DNA of 64,000 bases from Halomonas urmiana. GTDB lineage: Bacteria > Pseudomonadota > Gammaproteobacteria > Pseudomonadales > Halomonadaceae. Location: positions 124,001-188,000 of the forward strand of contig NZ_VBUI01000004.1 in assembly GCF_005780185.1 (NCBI RefSeq), written 5' to 3'. Numbering within the stretch: the first letter of the stretch is position 1; each line of letters begins with the position of its first letter. Positions 54,492 to 63,441 of this stretch are shown one piece after another. The notes under the pieces were generated by a model that was not told the origin of the DNA, did not search any database, and worked only from the letters and a program-made list of their open reading frames with translations. The position numbers and the translations under genes were made by a program.

Positions 54492-57014
54492 ATGATCTAC
54501 ACCTACCGCGGCGGCAAGCGACTCGAGCTCCACAAGCGCCCCGACCAGTTCGTCTCCCGGGCGCTGCCGGAGGCACTACGGGCGGCGGGTATCGCCGACG
54601 ATGCCGAACAGGTATCGTCGGCATCGTCGCGTGTCCGCACCCGTACCCGCGACCTGGAGGCGCAGATGGCCCGCGGGCGGGCCCTGGCTCCGACCCATCA
54701 CGCCTACACCCTGGCCGAGACCGGCGAGGATTTCCTGATCACCGATCGCATCTTCGTCACCTTCCGGGAAGCGCTGCCCGCCGAGCGAGTCGCCGAGTTC
54801 GCAGGCCGTTACGGCCTGCGCCAGCGGGAGCGCTACTCGGACCGGGACTACCTCTTCCAGCTCACCGACCACACCGGCATAAATCCGGTCAAGCTGGTGG
54901 TGCGGCTCTCCGAGGAGGAGCCGCTGGTGGCCCTGGCGGAGAACGACCTCAACTACCTGGTCGCCAAGCAGGCCTTCGAGCCCCCCGCCGATCCCGAATA
55001 CGCCCGCCAGTGGCACCTGCACGGCCACCTCGCCCACCCCGAGGTCGACCCTCGCGCCCATGTCCACTGCGAGGCGGCCTGGCGGCTGCTGGACGGCTTC
55101 GGCAGCCCGGAGGTGGTGATCGGCGTCACCGACGACGGTTGCAAGCTCGACCATCCTGATTTCGACGCCCCCGGCAAGTTCGCCGGCTGGGGCTATTTCA
55201 CCGGCACCCGCCTGCTCGCCGATCGCGACATCGACGCCAGGCCCGACGCCATGTACCAGGCGGGGGCCAACCATGGCACCTCCTGCGCCGGGGTGAGCGC
55301 CGGCGAGGCCGATGCCGTGCTCACCGTGGGCGCCGCCCCGGGGTGTCGGCTGCTGCCGATCAAGTGGGAATCCCAGGGGCCATCGCTGCTGATCAACGAC
55401 TCCAAGATGCTCACGGCCCTCGGCTTCCTGGCCGACAAGGTAGACGTACTCTCCAACTCCTGGGGGGCGGTGCCACGCTTCCTGTTCGCCACCATGGTCA
55501 TCGCGCGCATCACCCGGCTCGCCACCAGCGGTGGCCGGCGCGGGCGCGGCATCCTCTTCCTGTGGGCGGCGGGCAACGAGAACTGCCCGATCCTCCATGA
55601 GGCCGAGGTGGACGTGCCCTACACCCACGGCTGGGTGCAGCAGGGCGGCGGTTGGCAATGGGGCGGAGTGGCGACCGCACGCCGCTTCATCAACAACCTG
55701 GTCGAGATCCCCGGGGTGATGCACGTGGCGGCGCTGGCCAGCACCGCGCGCCGCAGCCACTACTCCAACTACGGCACCGGCATCGCACTCTGCGCGCCGA
55801 GCAGCAATAGCCACGCCTACTTCCGCATGGAGGTGGCGGGGCTCGGCATTACCACCGCCAGCGGCGAGAGCGGCGACCTCGCCCGCGACTTCGGCGGCAC
55901 CTCCAGCGCCACCCCGCTGGTCGCCGGCGTGGCCGGCCTGGTGCTCTCGGCGAACCCGGAGCTAAGCGCCCTGGAACTGGCCTCGCTGCTGCGCCGCACC
56001 GCCGCCAAGGACCTCGACGCCACCCCCTACCCGCGCACCCCGCCGGCGAACTTCGATCCCGAGCCCGGCTGGGACGTCTCGCCCATTACGCCGTTCGACC
56101 GCGGGGCCTTCCAGGACATCGGCCACGACGACGGCAGCTGGAGCCCCTGGTTCGGCCATGGCCGAGTGGATGCCGAGGCCGCGGTGGCCGAGGCCCTGGC
56201 GAGCCATGACGACACCGCGCCCTCTTCCGGCCACCGCTTCGTGTCGCGCCCCGGCGCGACGATCCCCGACCACGACCCGGCCGGCATCCACGACGTCCTC
56301 GAGGTCGACCGGCTCGGGCGGCTGAGCTTCCTGCGCGTGGCGGTGGACATCCGCCACTCCTGGATCGGCGACCTGGTGGTCAGCCTCGTCTCGCCCTCGG
56401 GCCGCGAGGCGACGCTCCACGATCGCCAGGGTGGCAGTCGCAACGACCTCGGCCAGACCTGGGAGGCCGCCAGCCTGCCCGCCCTGCGGAGCTTCGAGGG
56501 CGAGCCCGCCGAGGGCCCCTGGACGCTGCGGGTACGCGACGAGGCCGCCGCCGACACCGGGCGGCTCGAGGAGTGGTCGCTGGAACTCGGGGTGATCGCC
56601 CCGACGCCCGGCGTCGCCGCCGAAGAGGCGCCTGGCGTGAGCATCCCCGACAACCGGGCCGAGGGCATCGTGCGCGTCCTCGCCGTCGCCGAGGTGGGGC
56701 TGATCGCCGAGATTGCGGTGACCCTGGACATCACCCACACCTGGATCGGCGACCTGCGGGTGATCCTGCATTCGCCTTCCGGCACCGCGGTGCGGCTTCA
56801 CGATCGCCGCGGCGGGAGCCAGGACAACCTGCGGGCGAGCTACCACTCCACCGAGGTGGCGGCACTCGAGGCCCTGCACGGCGAGCCCTGCCAGGGCGAC
56901 TGGCGACTCGAGGTGCAGGACCTCGCCGCCCGGGACGTCGGCAAGCTCAACCGCTGGGCCCTCGACATCCGCCTGCAACCAGGCACCTCGGCACCCGCCG
57001 GTGACACCCCCTGA
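54492..57014 (+). CDS. Subtilisin-like (S8) serine protease with two P domains
   Basis: This 840-residue protease has a complete S8 triad: Asp214 (GVTDDGCKLDHPDF), His261 (NHGTSCAGVSAG) and Ser471 (GGTSSATPLVAGVAG), with the oxyanion Asn in LSNSWGA. The N-terminal about 200 residues look like a propeptide or adaptor (MIYTYRGGKRLELHKRPDQFVSRALPEALRAAG), and there is no signal peptide. Two proprotein-convertase P domains follow the catalytic core (HSWIGDLVVSLVSPSG near residue 622; HTWIGDLRVILHSPSG near residue 749). The ATG at 54492 follows GGAGTGCCGAG; an upstream 25-codon extension lacks support. It has its own 203-nt leader, so it may be expressed separately. It could be secreted cargo or a processing protease for the injection system. 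Confidence 0.9.
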   Translation: MIYTYRGGKRLELHKRPDQFVSRALPEALRAAGIADDAEQVSSASSRVRTRTRDLEAQMARGRALAPTHHAYTLAETGEDFLITDRIFVTFREALPAERVAEFAGRYGLRQRERYSDRDYLFQLTDHTGINPVKLVVRLSEEEPLVALAENDLNYLVAKQAFEPPADPEYARQWHLHGHLAHPEVDPRAHVHCEAAWRLLDGFGSPEVVIGVTDDGCKLDHPDFDAPGKFAGWGYFTGTRLLADRDIDARPDAMYQAGANHGTSCAGVSAGEADAVLTVGAAPGCRLLPIKWESQGPSLLINDSKMLTALGFLADKVDVLSNSWGAVPRFLFATMVIARITRLATSGGRRGRGILFLWAAGNENCPILHEAEVDVPYTHGWVQQGGGWQWGGVATARRFINNLVEIPGVMHVAALASTARRSHYSNYGTGIALCAPSSNSHAYFRMEVAGLGITTASGESGDLARDFGGTSSATPLVAGVAGLVLSANPELSALELASLLRRTAAKDLDATPYPRTPPANFDPEPGWDVSPITPFDRGAFQDIGHDDGSWSPWFGHGRVDAEAAVAEALASHDDTAPSSGHRFVSRPGATIPDHDPAGIHDVLEVDRLGRLSFLRVAVDIRHSWIGDLVVSLVSPSGREATLHDRQGGSRNDLGQTWEAASLPALRSFEGEPAEGPWTLRVRDEAAADTGRLEEWSLELGVIAPTPGVAAEEAPGVSIPDNRAEGIVRVLAVAEVGLIAEIAVTLDITHTWIGDLRVILHSPSGTAVRLHDRRGGSQDNLRASYHSTEVAALEALHGEPCQGDWRLEVQDLAARDVGKLNRWALDIRLQPGTSAPAGDTP

Positions 57015-57029
57015 GCGGCCGCCTCCGGC

Positions 57030-57749
57030 TTACCACCGCGGCGGGCCATCCTGGCGATGGTGCCGCAGATGGTCCACGAAGGCCCGCCAACGCACCGGCA
57101 GCCGGATCCAGCCGGCATCGACCATCTTCGGCAGCGCGACCAGTAGACAGACGACCGCCAGCCCCACCGCCATCGCCCAGCCGCTGTCGATGGCGATCCC
57201 CTTCCCGGCCAGCACGTAGATCAGGGTCATCGGCGACATGCCGAGTGCCGTCGCCACCAGGAAGCGGCCGGTGCTGAGCGCCGTGAGCCCCGCCGCATAG
57301 CTGATCAGCGCGAAGGAGACGACGGGAATCAGCCGGGCCACGAGCACCATGCTGAAGAGAATGTGCTGCGGACATTCGGGAAACAGGGCGACATGCCCAT
57401 GCAGGAGCCGCTCGATGACCGGCCGGCCCACCAGCCGGGCGATCCAGAAGCTCAGGCCGGCGCCCGTCAGGGCCCCGGTCATGCTGAGCAGAAAGGCCAG
57501 CAGGGGATCATAGATCATGCCCGCCGCCACGCTGACCACCATGGTGGGAATGGGACCAACCACCACCGTGAGCGCCATCACGCCCGCCAGCATCGGCGGC
57601 CCCCAGGGCCCCAGTCTCAAGCCTAAGCGCTCCAGGCGAACGGGATCGATCCACCCCGCCTGATAGACCCAGATCCCCAACGCCACCAGCCCCGCCAGCA
57701 TCAGCAGTGCCAGCAGCGCCTGCTTCCCATGCCGTGGTTCGATTCTCAT
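57030..57749 (-). CDS. TVP38/TMEM64 (DedA-like) membrane protein
   Basis: The 239-residue inner-membrane protein belongs to the VTT/DedA-related group, members of which act in lipid flipping or membrane homeostasis. It has about six hydrophobic segments (LLALLMLAGLVALGIWVYQAGW, MLAGVMALTVVVGPIPTMVVSVAAGMIYDPLLAFLLSMTGALTGAGLSFWIARLVGR and further ones). The typical G-x-x-x-G-P-x-P re-entrant pattern and LVARLIPVVSFALISYAAGLTALSTGRF are present. The chosen ATG (57749) gives MRIEPRHGK; the upstream extension is polar shadow. It is convergent with the S8 protease gene, with only 15 nt between stop codons. Exact function is unknown. Confidence 0.85.
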   Translation of the reverse strand: MRIEPRHGKQALLALLMLAGLVALGIWVYQAGWIDPVRLERLGLRLGPWGPPMLAGVMALTVVVGPIPTMVVSVAAGMIYDPLLAFLLSMTGALTGAGLSFWIARLVGRPVIERLLHGHVALFPECPQHILFSMVLVARLIPVVSFALISYAAGLTALSTGRFLVATALGMSPMTLIYVLAGKGIAIDSGWAMAVGLAVVCLLVALPKMVDAGWIRLPVRWRAFVDHLRHHRQDGPPRW

Positions 57750-57856
57750 ATTGCCATTACCGTCCCTTGCCCGTGCTCTGATGTGGTGTGAGGGCGACCA
57801 TGTCGGCAACAGACTGGCCCATCACGGTCAGGCCCCATCGACCAGACGTGGCCCAC

Positions 57857-57887
57857 AAAAAGGCCCGGTGCACTCATGCACCGGGCC
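57857..57887 (-). terminator. Rho-independent terminator of the lipoprotein gene
   Basis: GGCCCGGTGCA (57862-57872) and TGCACCGGGCC (57877-57887) form a perfect 11-bp stem with a 4-nt loop. On the minus strand TTTTT follows immediately. It lies 32 nt past the stop codon of the lipoprotein gene. Confidence 0.9.
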
Positions 57888-57919
57888 CGGGCCATCATGG
57901 GACGATGGGCAGACCGAAC

Positions 57920-58189
57920 TCAGTTGCAGGGTACCACGGTGCGCTGGGTGCTCAGGGCCCAGAGCTTCTGGCCGTCCGGGGTCTTGCCCTGTTCACTCCA
58001 GGTCTCGGTGACCTTGACGCAGTAGGAGCCGAGGCTCTCGGTGGTCACCTGAGGGTCGGCGGGACGCTCGTTGCCGATGCGCATGATGTCGGGATTCTCG
58101 CTGGTATAGTTCGGGGCGATGGCCCCACCGGCACAGCCGGTGAGCAGCGCGACAAAGCCCATGACGGGCAGGATACGGCGAAATGCCAT
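57920..58189 (-). CDS. Small lipoprotein of unknown function
   Basis: The 89-residue precursor has a type II signal peptide with lipobox LLTGC (lipidated Cys19). The +2 residue is Ala, so sorting to the outer membrane is expected. The mature part is about 70 residues with one internal Cys (GSYCVKVTE) and one at the penultimate position (VVPCN), which may form a disulfide bond. I chose the ATG at 58189 because AGGT-ATCTCCC precedes it and it gives a normal signal length; an upstream in-frame Met would add eight polar residues. The terminator follows directly, so it is monocistronic. I do not recognise the family. Confidence 0.8.
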   Translation of the reverse strand: MAFRRILPVMGFVALLTGCAGGAIAPNYTSENPDIMRIGNERPADPQVTTESLGSYCVKVTETWSEQGKTPDGQKLWALSTQRTVVPCN

Positions 58190-58439
58190 GGGAGATACCT
58201 CCGTGAAGAACATTGGGGTCCACCGAAGGTGACGTCAGGCTGATGAGTCCGTTGGCAGGCCACTCCATCCACTGGGCCCCCGCCGTCGGAGAGGGGACTC
58301 TACCGGAGTCGTCGGGCCGTGCCAAACGTCGCCCGCCGGCGACGACGCGCCAGGGCCCCGTCCCCGGCAGGCGACGCGGCGGACGTCGGCGCTCCCCGAT
58401 GGCCGACCGCCGGGCGGGTGCAGCGGGGGAGGAAGATGC

Positions 58440-58445
58440 TACAAT
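58440..58445 (+). promoter_or_regulatory. Possible -10 box for metG
   Basis: TACAAT lies 101 nt upstream of the metG start in the 356-nt gene-free stretch 58190-58545. No good -35 is visible at 16-18 nt upstream. Apart from this and the ribosome-binding region of the lipoprotein gene, I see no other clear feature in that stretch. Confidence 0.35.
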
Positions 58446-58545
58446 CCCAGCCCTGATTTCACGGATATGTCGCATGGCGGCCTCGACTTCGCCCCGGCGT
58501 CGAGTCGGCCGCCATCTACCACGCTTACGGAACCTCAGAGCCACC

Positions 58546-60582
58546 ATGTCGAATACCGCCCCGCGCAAGATCCTGGTCACCAGCGCCCTGCCCTACGCCA
58601 ACGGCGCCATCCACCTGGGCCACCTGCTGGAGTACATCCAGACCGACATCTGGGTGCGCTTCCAGAAGAGTCGCGGCCACGAGTGCCACTACGTCTGCGC
58701 CGACGACGCCCACGGCACCGCAATCATGCTGCGCGCGGAGCAGGAAGGCATCACCTCGGAGGCGCTGATCGAGCGCGTCTCCCGCGACCACCAGGACGAC
58801 TTCTCCCGCTTCGGGGTGGCCTTCGACAACTACCACTCGACCCACTCCGTGGAGAACCGCCACTTCAGCGAGCTGATCTACACCCGGCTGCGCGACAAGG
58901 GGCACATCGCCACCCGCGATATCGAGCAGATGTTCGACCCGGCGAAGGGGCTGTTCCTGGCCGACCGCTTCATCAAGGGCACCTGCCCGAAGTGCAACAC
59001 CGAGGACCAGTACGGCGACAACTGCGAGGCCTGCGGGGCCACCTACACGCCGGCCGAGCTGATCGCCCCGGTCTCGGCGATCTCCGGCGCCACCCCCGAG
59101 GTGAGAAGCTCCACCCACTACTTCTTCAAGCTGCCGGACTTCGCCGACTTCCTGAAGGCCTGGATCGACGACGATCACGTCCAGCCGCAGATCCGCAACA
59201 AGCTGATGGAGTGGTTCGAGTCGGGCTTCAACGAGTGGGACATCTCCCGCGACGCCCCCTACTTCGGCTTCGAGATCCCCGATGCGCCGGGCAAGTACTT
59301 CTACGTCTGGCTCGACGCGCCGATCGGCTACCTGGCGAGCTTCCAGAACCTCTGCGAGCGTGAGGGCATCGATTTCGACGCCTACTGGAACAAGGACTCC
59401 GACGCCGAGGTCTACCACTTCATCGGCAAGGACATCGTCTACTTCCACGCGCTGTTCTGGCCGGCCATGCTGCACGGGGCGGACTTCCGCACCCCCACGG
59501 CGGTGAACTGCCACGGCTTCGTGACGGTCAACGGCGCCAAGATGTCCAAGTCCCGGGGCACCTTCATCAAGGCGGCCACCTACGCCGACCACCTCAACCC
59601 CGAGTACCTGCGCTACTACTTCGCCGCCAAGCTGACCTCCGGGGTCGACGACCTGGACCTCAACCTCGAGGACTTCGCCGCGCGCGTCAACAGCGACCTG
59701 GTCGGCAAGGTGGTCAACATCGCCAGCCGCTGCGCCGGCTTCGTCAAGAAGCTCGGTGGCGGCCGGCTCGCCGCCCACTGCAGCGAGCCCGACATGGTCG
59801 CCCGCTTCATCGCCGCCGGCGACGAGATCGCCGAGGAGTTCGAGGCGCGCGAGTTCGGCCGCGCCATGCGCCGCATCATGGAGCTGGCCGACGAGGCCAA
59901 CACCTACATCGCCGAGGCCGAGCCCTGGGTGCTGGCCAAGCAGGAGGGCCGCGAGCAGGAGGTGCTCGACATCTGCTCAGTGGGCATCAACCTGTTCCGC
60001 CAGCTGATGGTCTACCTGGCCCCGGTGGTGCCGGCCATGGCCGATCAGGCCCGCGACTTCCTGACGCTCGAGAGCCTCGACTGGCACAGCCGCCACGCCC
60101 TGCTGGTGGATCACGAGATCGCCAAGTTCAAGCCGCTGATGACCCGCGTCGAGCGCGACAAGATCGATGCCATGATGATGGCCTCGAAGGAGGATCTGGT
60201 GGAAGAGCAGAAACTGAAAGAGGTCGCCAAGGGCCTCCTGGCCGAGGCGCCGATCGCCGACGAGATCGCCTTCGACGACTTCGCCAAGGTCGACCTGCGC
60301 ATCGCGCGGATCGCCAAGGCCGAGTACGTCGAGAAGGCCGACAAGCTGCTCAAGCTGACCCTGGATCTGGGCGGCGAGAGCCGCACCGTGTTCGCCGGCA
60401 TCCGCGCCTCCTATGCGCCCGAGGCCCTGGAGGGTCGCCTGACGGTGATGGTGGCCAACCTGGCCCCGCGCAAGATGCGCTTCGGCGTCTCCGAGGGCAT
60501 GGTGCTCGCCGCCGGCAACGACGAGGGTATCACCCTACTGAGCCCCGACGCCGGCGCCGAGCCTGGCCAGCGGGTCAGCTGA
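58546..60582 (+). CDS. metG: Methionyl-tRNA synthetase
   Basis: MetG charges tRNA-Met. The 678-residue class I synthetase has the HIGH-type motif [10 protein letters not shown] near residue 20 and zinc knuckles [21 protein letters not shown] near residues 145-165. The KMSKS motif is [11 protein letters not shown], and a C-terminal tRNA-binding EMAP/OB domain starts near [33 protein letters not shown]. This is the E. coli-type dimeric architecture, and the length is right. The open frame extends upstream, but only the ATG at 58546 gives [23 protein letters not shown]. It is followed 6 nt later by an RnfB-like gene. Confidence 0.97.
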   Translation: MSNTAPRKILVTSALPYANGAIHLGHLLEYIQTDIWVRFQKSRGHECHYVCADDAHGTAIMLRAEQEGITSEALIERVSRDHQDDFSRFGVAFDNYHSTHSVENRHFSELIYTRLRDKGHIATRDIEQMFDPAKGLFLADRFIKGTCPKCNTEDQYGDNCEACGATYTPAELIAPVSAISGATPEVRSSTHYFFKLPDFADFLKAWIDDDHVQPQIRNKLMEWFESGFNEWDISRDAPYFGFEIPDAPGKYFYVWLDAPIGYLASFQNLCEREGIDFDAYWNKDSDAEVYHFIGKDIVYFHALFWPAMLHGADFRTPTAVNCHGFVTVNGAKMSKSRGTFIKAATYADHLNPEYLRYYFAAKLTSGVDDLDLNLEDFAARVNSDLVGKVVNIASRCAGFVKKLGGGRLAAHCSEPDMVARFIAAGDEIAEEFEAREFGRAMRRIMELADEANTYIAEAEPWVLAKQEGREQEVLDICSVGINLFRQLMVYLAPVVPAMADQARDFLTLESLDWHSRHALLVDHEIAKFKPLMTRVERDKIDAMMMASKEDLVEEQKLKEVAKGLLAEAPIADEIAFDDFAKVDLRIARIAKAEYVEKADKLLKLTLDLGGESRTVFAGIRASYAPEALEGRLTVMVANLAPRKMRFGVSEGMVLAAGNDEGITLLSPDAGAEPGQRVS

Positions 60583-60588
60583 GCGACC

Positions 60589-61392
60589 GTGGTGACGGAA
60601 ACCGCTGGCGCCTCGCGCGCCGAACTGATCGAGGCGATCGACGCCCTGCTGCCCCAGACCCAGTGCGGCAAGTGCGGCCAACCGGGCTGTCGCCCCTACG
60701 CCGAGGCGATCGTCGACGGCGAGCCGATCAACCGTTGCCCGCCCGGCGGGGAGTCGACGGTGGCTCGACTGGCCGAGCTGACCGGCCGCGAGCCTCTGCC
60801 GCTCGCCGAGCCGGCCCAGTCGCCGCTGGTGGCCTGGATCCGCGAGGACGAGTGCATCGGCTGCACCAAGTGCATCCAGGCCTGCCCGGTGGACGCCATC
60901 CTTGGCGCCGCGAAGCGGATGCACACGGTCATCGCCGAGGAGTGCACCGGCTGCGAGCTCTGCGTGGCGCCCTGCCCCGTGGACTGCATCGACCTGCTGC
61001 CCCATCCCGCCTGGGAGGCCGCCGCAAGCGACGCGGAACGCGACGCTTACCTGGCCCGGCGCGCCGCCCTGGGCCGGCGGCGTCATCGCGCCCGCCAGCA
61101 GCGCCTGGCGCGGGAGGCGCGCGAGAAGCGCCTGGAGCGCCAGAAGCGGCTGATCCAGCAGCGCCAACAAGCGGGACGCACGCCGGCGGCCGGCCCCATG
61201 CCCCAACGCCAGCGGCAGATGGCCGTCAAGGCGGCGGAGCAGGCGCTACGCCGCGCCCGCCAGCAGCTGGCCCATGCCGAACGCCAGGGAGACGCCGCCG
61301 CCCGGGCGGCGGCGCGACAGCAGGTCGATGCCGCACAGCGACTACTCGACGATGCCCGCAGGGCGCTGGAGCAATCCGCCGCGGCAGAATGA
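60589..61392 (+). CDS. RnfB/RsxB-like iron-sulfur protein (orphan)
   Basis: The 267-residue protein has the RnfB signature [29 protein letters not shown]. Two ferredoxin [4Fe-4S] sites follow, [12 protein letters not shown] and [12 protein letters not shown]. In the Rnf/Rsx complex this subunit passes electrons to the membrane modules or, in E. coli, helps reset SoxR. Two things are unusual. It lacks the N-terminal membrane anchor of classical RnfB, and rnfA, C, D, G and E are not next to it; only nth, the usual distal neighbour, is. Residues about 150-267 are an Arg/Ala/Gln-rich helical tail. The start is GTG 60589 (or 60592), 6 nt after metG. It may serve as a soluble ferredoxin-like electron carrier. 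Confidence 0.85.
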   Translation: MVTETAGASRAELIEAIDALLPQTQCGKCGQPGCRPYAEAIVDGEPINRCPPGGESTVARLAELTGREPLPLAEPAQSPLVAWIREDECIGCTKCIQACPVDAILGAAKRMHTVIAEECTGCELCVAPCPVDCIDLLPHPAWEAAASDAERDAYLARRAALGRRRHRARQQRLAREAREKRLERQKRLIQQRQQAGRTPAAGPMPQRQRQMAVKAAEQALRRARQQLAHAERQGDAAARAAARQQVDAAQRLLDDARRALEQSAAAE

Positions 61393-61456
61393 CACCCGAC
61401 ACCTTCCCGCACCATCGCGTGGGGCTTATCCGGCAACAGGCCTAGGAGGAGGCGCT

Positions 61457-61576
61457 ATGAATACTTCCCTGTACGCTACCGACGCCATCCTTAGCGTAGG
61501 ACCTTGTGTCTCTCCAGTGAGGGGTCCTCTTCAGCCTGTTACCGGCGTCCCTCGCCCTTGCCAGGGACTGCCATGA
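61457..61576 (+). CDS. Short upstream ORF coupled to nth (39 codons)
   Basis: An ATG at 61457 has one of the strongest ribosome-binding sites in the window, AGGAGGAGG with a 4-nt spacer. It opens a 39-codon frame (MNTSLYATDAILSVG ... RPCQGLP) whose stop TGA overlaps the nth start (ATGA at 61573). Within it, GTCCCT (61547-61552) can pair with AGGGAC (61563-61568), which is the nth ribosome-binding site. The arrangement looks like a translated leader that opens the nth start by coupling. The peptide itself has no recognisable features, so it may be regulatory rather than functional. Confidence 0.5.
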   Translation: MNTSLYATDAILSVGPCVSPVRGPLQPVTGVPRPCQGLP

Positions 61577-62208
61577 ACGCCCAGAAACGTCACGAGATCT
61601 TCGCGCGGCTGCGCGACCACAACCCCGAGCCGACCACCGAGCTTCACTGGTCCACCCCCTTCGAGCTGCTTGCCGCGGTGCTGCTCTCGGCCCAGGCCAC
61701 CGACGTGGGGGTCAACAAGGCCACGGCCCGACTCTTCCCGGTGGCCAACACGCCCCAGGCGATCCTCGACCTGGGCCTCGACGGCCTGAAGGAGCACATC
61801 CGCACCATCGGCCTCTACAACACCAAGGCCGAAAACCTGATGAAGGCCTGCCGGATCCTGGTCGAGCAGCACGCGGGCGAGGTCCCGCGCACCCGCCAGG
61901 CCCTGGAGGCGCTGCCGGGCGTGGGCCGCAAGACCGCCAACGTGGTGCTCAACACCGCCTTCGGTGAGCCCACCATCGCCGTGGACACACATATCTTCCG
62001 CGTCTCCAACCGCACCGGGATCGCCAAGGGCAAGGACGTGGTCGAGGTCGAGCAGAAACTGCTGCGCCACGTGCCCAGGGAGTTCCGCCAGGATGCGCAC
62101 CACTGGCTGATCCTGCACGGGCGCTACACCTGCCTGGCCCGTCGGCCGCGCTGCGGCAGCTGCGTCATCGAGGACCTCTGCGAGTTCAAGGACAAGATCG
62201 ACCTCTAG
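61573..62208 (+). CDS. nth: Endonuclease III
   Basis: Nth is the base-excision DNA glycosylase/AP lyase that removes oxidised pyrimidines. The 211-residue protein has the helix-hairpin-helix LEALPGVGRKTANVVLN with the catalytic Lys and the catalytic Asp in IAVDTHIFRVSNRTG. The C-terminal [4Fe-4S] cluster is CLARRPRCGSCVIEDLC, giving the full E. coli-type architecture and length. The start at 61573 (MNAQKRHEIF) is fixed by homology; the longer frame upstream is noncoding. Its ribosome-binding site is partly hidden in a hairpin and it overlaps the short upstream ORF, suggesting coupled translation. Confidence 0.96.
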   Translation: MNAQKRHEIFARLRDHNPEPTTELHWSTPFELLAAVLLSAQATDVGVNKATARLFPVANTPQAILDLGLDGLKEHIRTIGLYNTKAENLMKACRILVEQHAGEVPRTRQALEALPGVGRKTANVVLNTAFGEPTIAVDTHIFRVSNRTGIAKGKDVVEVEQKLLRHVPREFRQDAHHWLILHGRYTCLARRPRCGSCVIEDLCEFKDKIDL

Positions 62209-62254
62209 GGCAAACCGGAGAGACCATCACCACGACAACAAGAAGCCCTTCATC

Positions 62255-63013
62255 ATGGCGATACTCGAGATCCTGCTGTTCCCCCCACTGATCAACGTGC
62301 TGCTGACCCTGCTGGGGCTCGCCCTGTGGTCTCACTGGCGGCTGCTCGGCGGCCTGCTGGTGGTGCTGGGCCTGGGCGGTCTGCTCATCCTGGCCACCCC
62401 GATGGCCAGCCACGCCCTTCGTCAGGGTCTCGAGGCGCCGGCGCTGATCGGCCCGAGTCAGCTCCGCGAGGCCCAGGTCATCGTCATCCTGGGCGGCGGT
62501 CGCGACTTTGATGCCCCGGAGTTCGGCTGGGGCGACGCCCCGGCCAATGCCAGCTGGCGACGGCTGGCCTACGGCGCCCACCTACACCGCCAGACCGGGC
62601 TGCCGATCCTGGTCAGCGGTGGCCGGGGCCATGACGAACACAGCGCCGAGGCGAGCCTGATGGCCGCGGCACTGCGCGAGGTGTTCGAGGTGCCAGTACG
62701 CTGGATGGAGGGGCGCAGCGGCGACACCGCGGAGAACGCCCGCTTCAGCGCCGAGATGCTGGGCGCGAGCGGCATCGACCGCGTCGCGCTGGTCTCCCAG
62801 GCCTGGCACCTGCCCCGGGCACAGGCCGCCTTCGAACGGTCGGGCCTTGGCGTCACGCCGGCCCCGACCGAGTTCGCGAGCCCCCCACCCGACGGCCTCG
62901 ACGCCTGGTTGCCCCGGGTCTACCACCTGCACCAGAGCACCCGCGCCCTGCACGAGTGGCTGGGTCGCGCGGAACTCGCCCTGCGCGAGCAGCTGCTGCG
63001 CCGCGGTGAGTGA
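62255..63013 (+). CDS. YdcF/ElyC-like DUF218 membrane protein
   Basis: The 252-residue protein has two N-terminal membrane helices (about residues 5-50: LLFPPLINVLLTLLGLALW, LLGGLLVVLGLGGLLILATP). A DUF218 domain follows with EAQVIVILGGGRDF, LPILVSGGRGHDEHSAEASLMAAAL, RSGDTAENARFSAEML and ALVSQAWHLPRAQAAFERSGL. Members such as E. coli ElyC and SanA affect envelope integrity; ElyC is linked to peptidoglycan and lipid-carrier metabolism. It lies 46 nt after nth in the same direction and is followed 51 nt later by a small membrane protein gene. Precise activity is unknown. Confidence 0.86.
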   Translation: MAILEILLFPPLINVLLTLLGLALWSHWRLLGGLLVVLGLGGLLILATPMASHALRQGLEAPALIGPSQLREAQVIVILGGGRDFDAPEFGWGDAPANASWRRLAYGAHLHRQTGLPILVSGGRGHDEHSAEASLMAAALREVFEVPVRWMEGRSGDTAENARFSAEMLGASGIDRVALVSQAWHLPRAQAAFERSGLGVTPAPTEFASPPPDGLDAWLPRVYHLHQSTRALHEWLGRAELALREQLLRRGE

Positions 63014-63064
63014 GCCCGCATCCGCCCTTTCCCCCTCGGCCCATTCTCCGACAAGAGACTCGAC

Positions 63065-63334
63065 ATGCTGGATCTCCTGCTCCCCCTGAGCCTGTCCGCC
63101 GTCTTCGGCACCCTCGTCGGCACGGCGTTTCGCCTCTCCCGCCTGCCGGGCCGCGCGCGCCCCCTGCGCTTCCCGCTGGTGGGCCTCACCGCCGGCATCA
63201 CGGCCTTCTTCCTCCACCTGGTGCTGAACGCGGTGACCGGCGCGCCGGTCTGGCTGCTGCCGGTGCTGGTGATCCTGCAGGTCTGGCTGTGGCTGGGGCC
63301 GCTGGGGCCGAAGGTCGACCGGCCTCGGGACTGA
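63065..63334 (+). CDS. Small membrane protein of unknown function
   Basis: I do not recognise this 89-residue protein. It has two or three hydrophobic segments: LLLPLSLSAVFGTLVGTAF, then FPLVGLTAGITAFFLHLVLNAVTG, then VWLLPVLVILQVWLWLGPL. A basic loop (RLSRLPGRARPLR) lies between the first two and would face the cytoplasm. It is co-directional with the YdcF-like gene and ends before a strong bidirectional terminator, so the two likely form one unit. Confidence 0.72.
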   Translation: MLDLLLPLSLSAVFGTLVGTAFRLSRLPGRARPLRFPLVGLTAGITAFFLHLVLNAVTGAPVWLLPVLVILQVWLWLGPLGPKVDRPRD

Positions 63335-63368
63335 GCTCTACGCAACGCCCTCGAGGCGACATCACCAC

Positions 63369-63402
63369 GAAACCCGCCGCGGCGAGGCCGCGGCGGGTTT
63401 CA
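63369..63402. terminator. Bidirectional rho-independent terminator
   Basis: GAAACCCGCCGCGGC and GCCGCGGCGGGTTTC form a perfect 15-bp stem with a GAG-centred loop. A- and T-rich ends on both sides let it serve the small membrane protein gene (+) and the rhodanese gene (-). Confidence 0.85.
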
Positions 63403-63441
63403 ATGAGCGCATGCGCCCCATGACGGTGGCGCGTCGCGATC

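Noticed and set aside
57720..57760. A GGTTCGATTC word resembling a tRNA T-arm
   Set aside because: It lies in the start region of the TVP38-like gene with no acceptor stem or anticodon arm around it.
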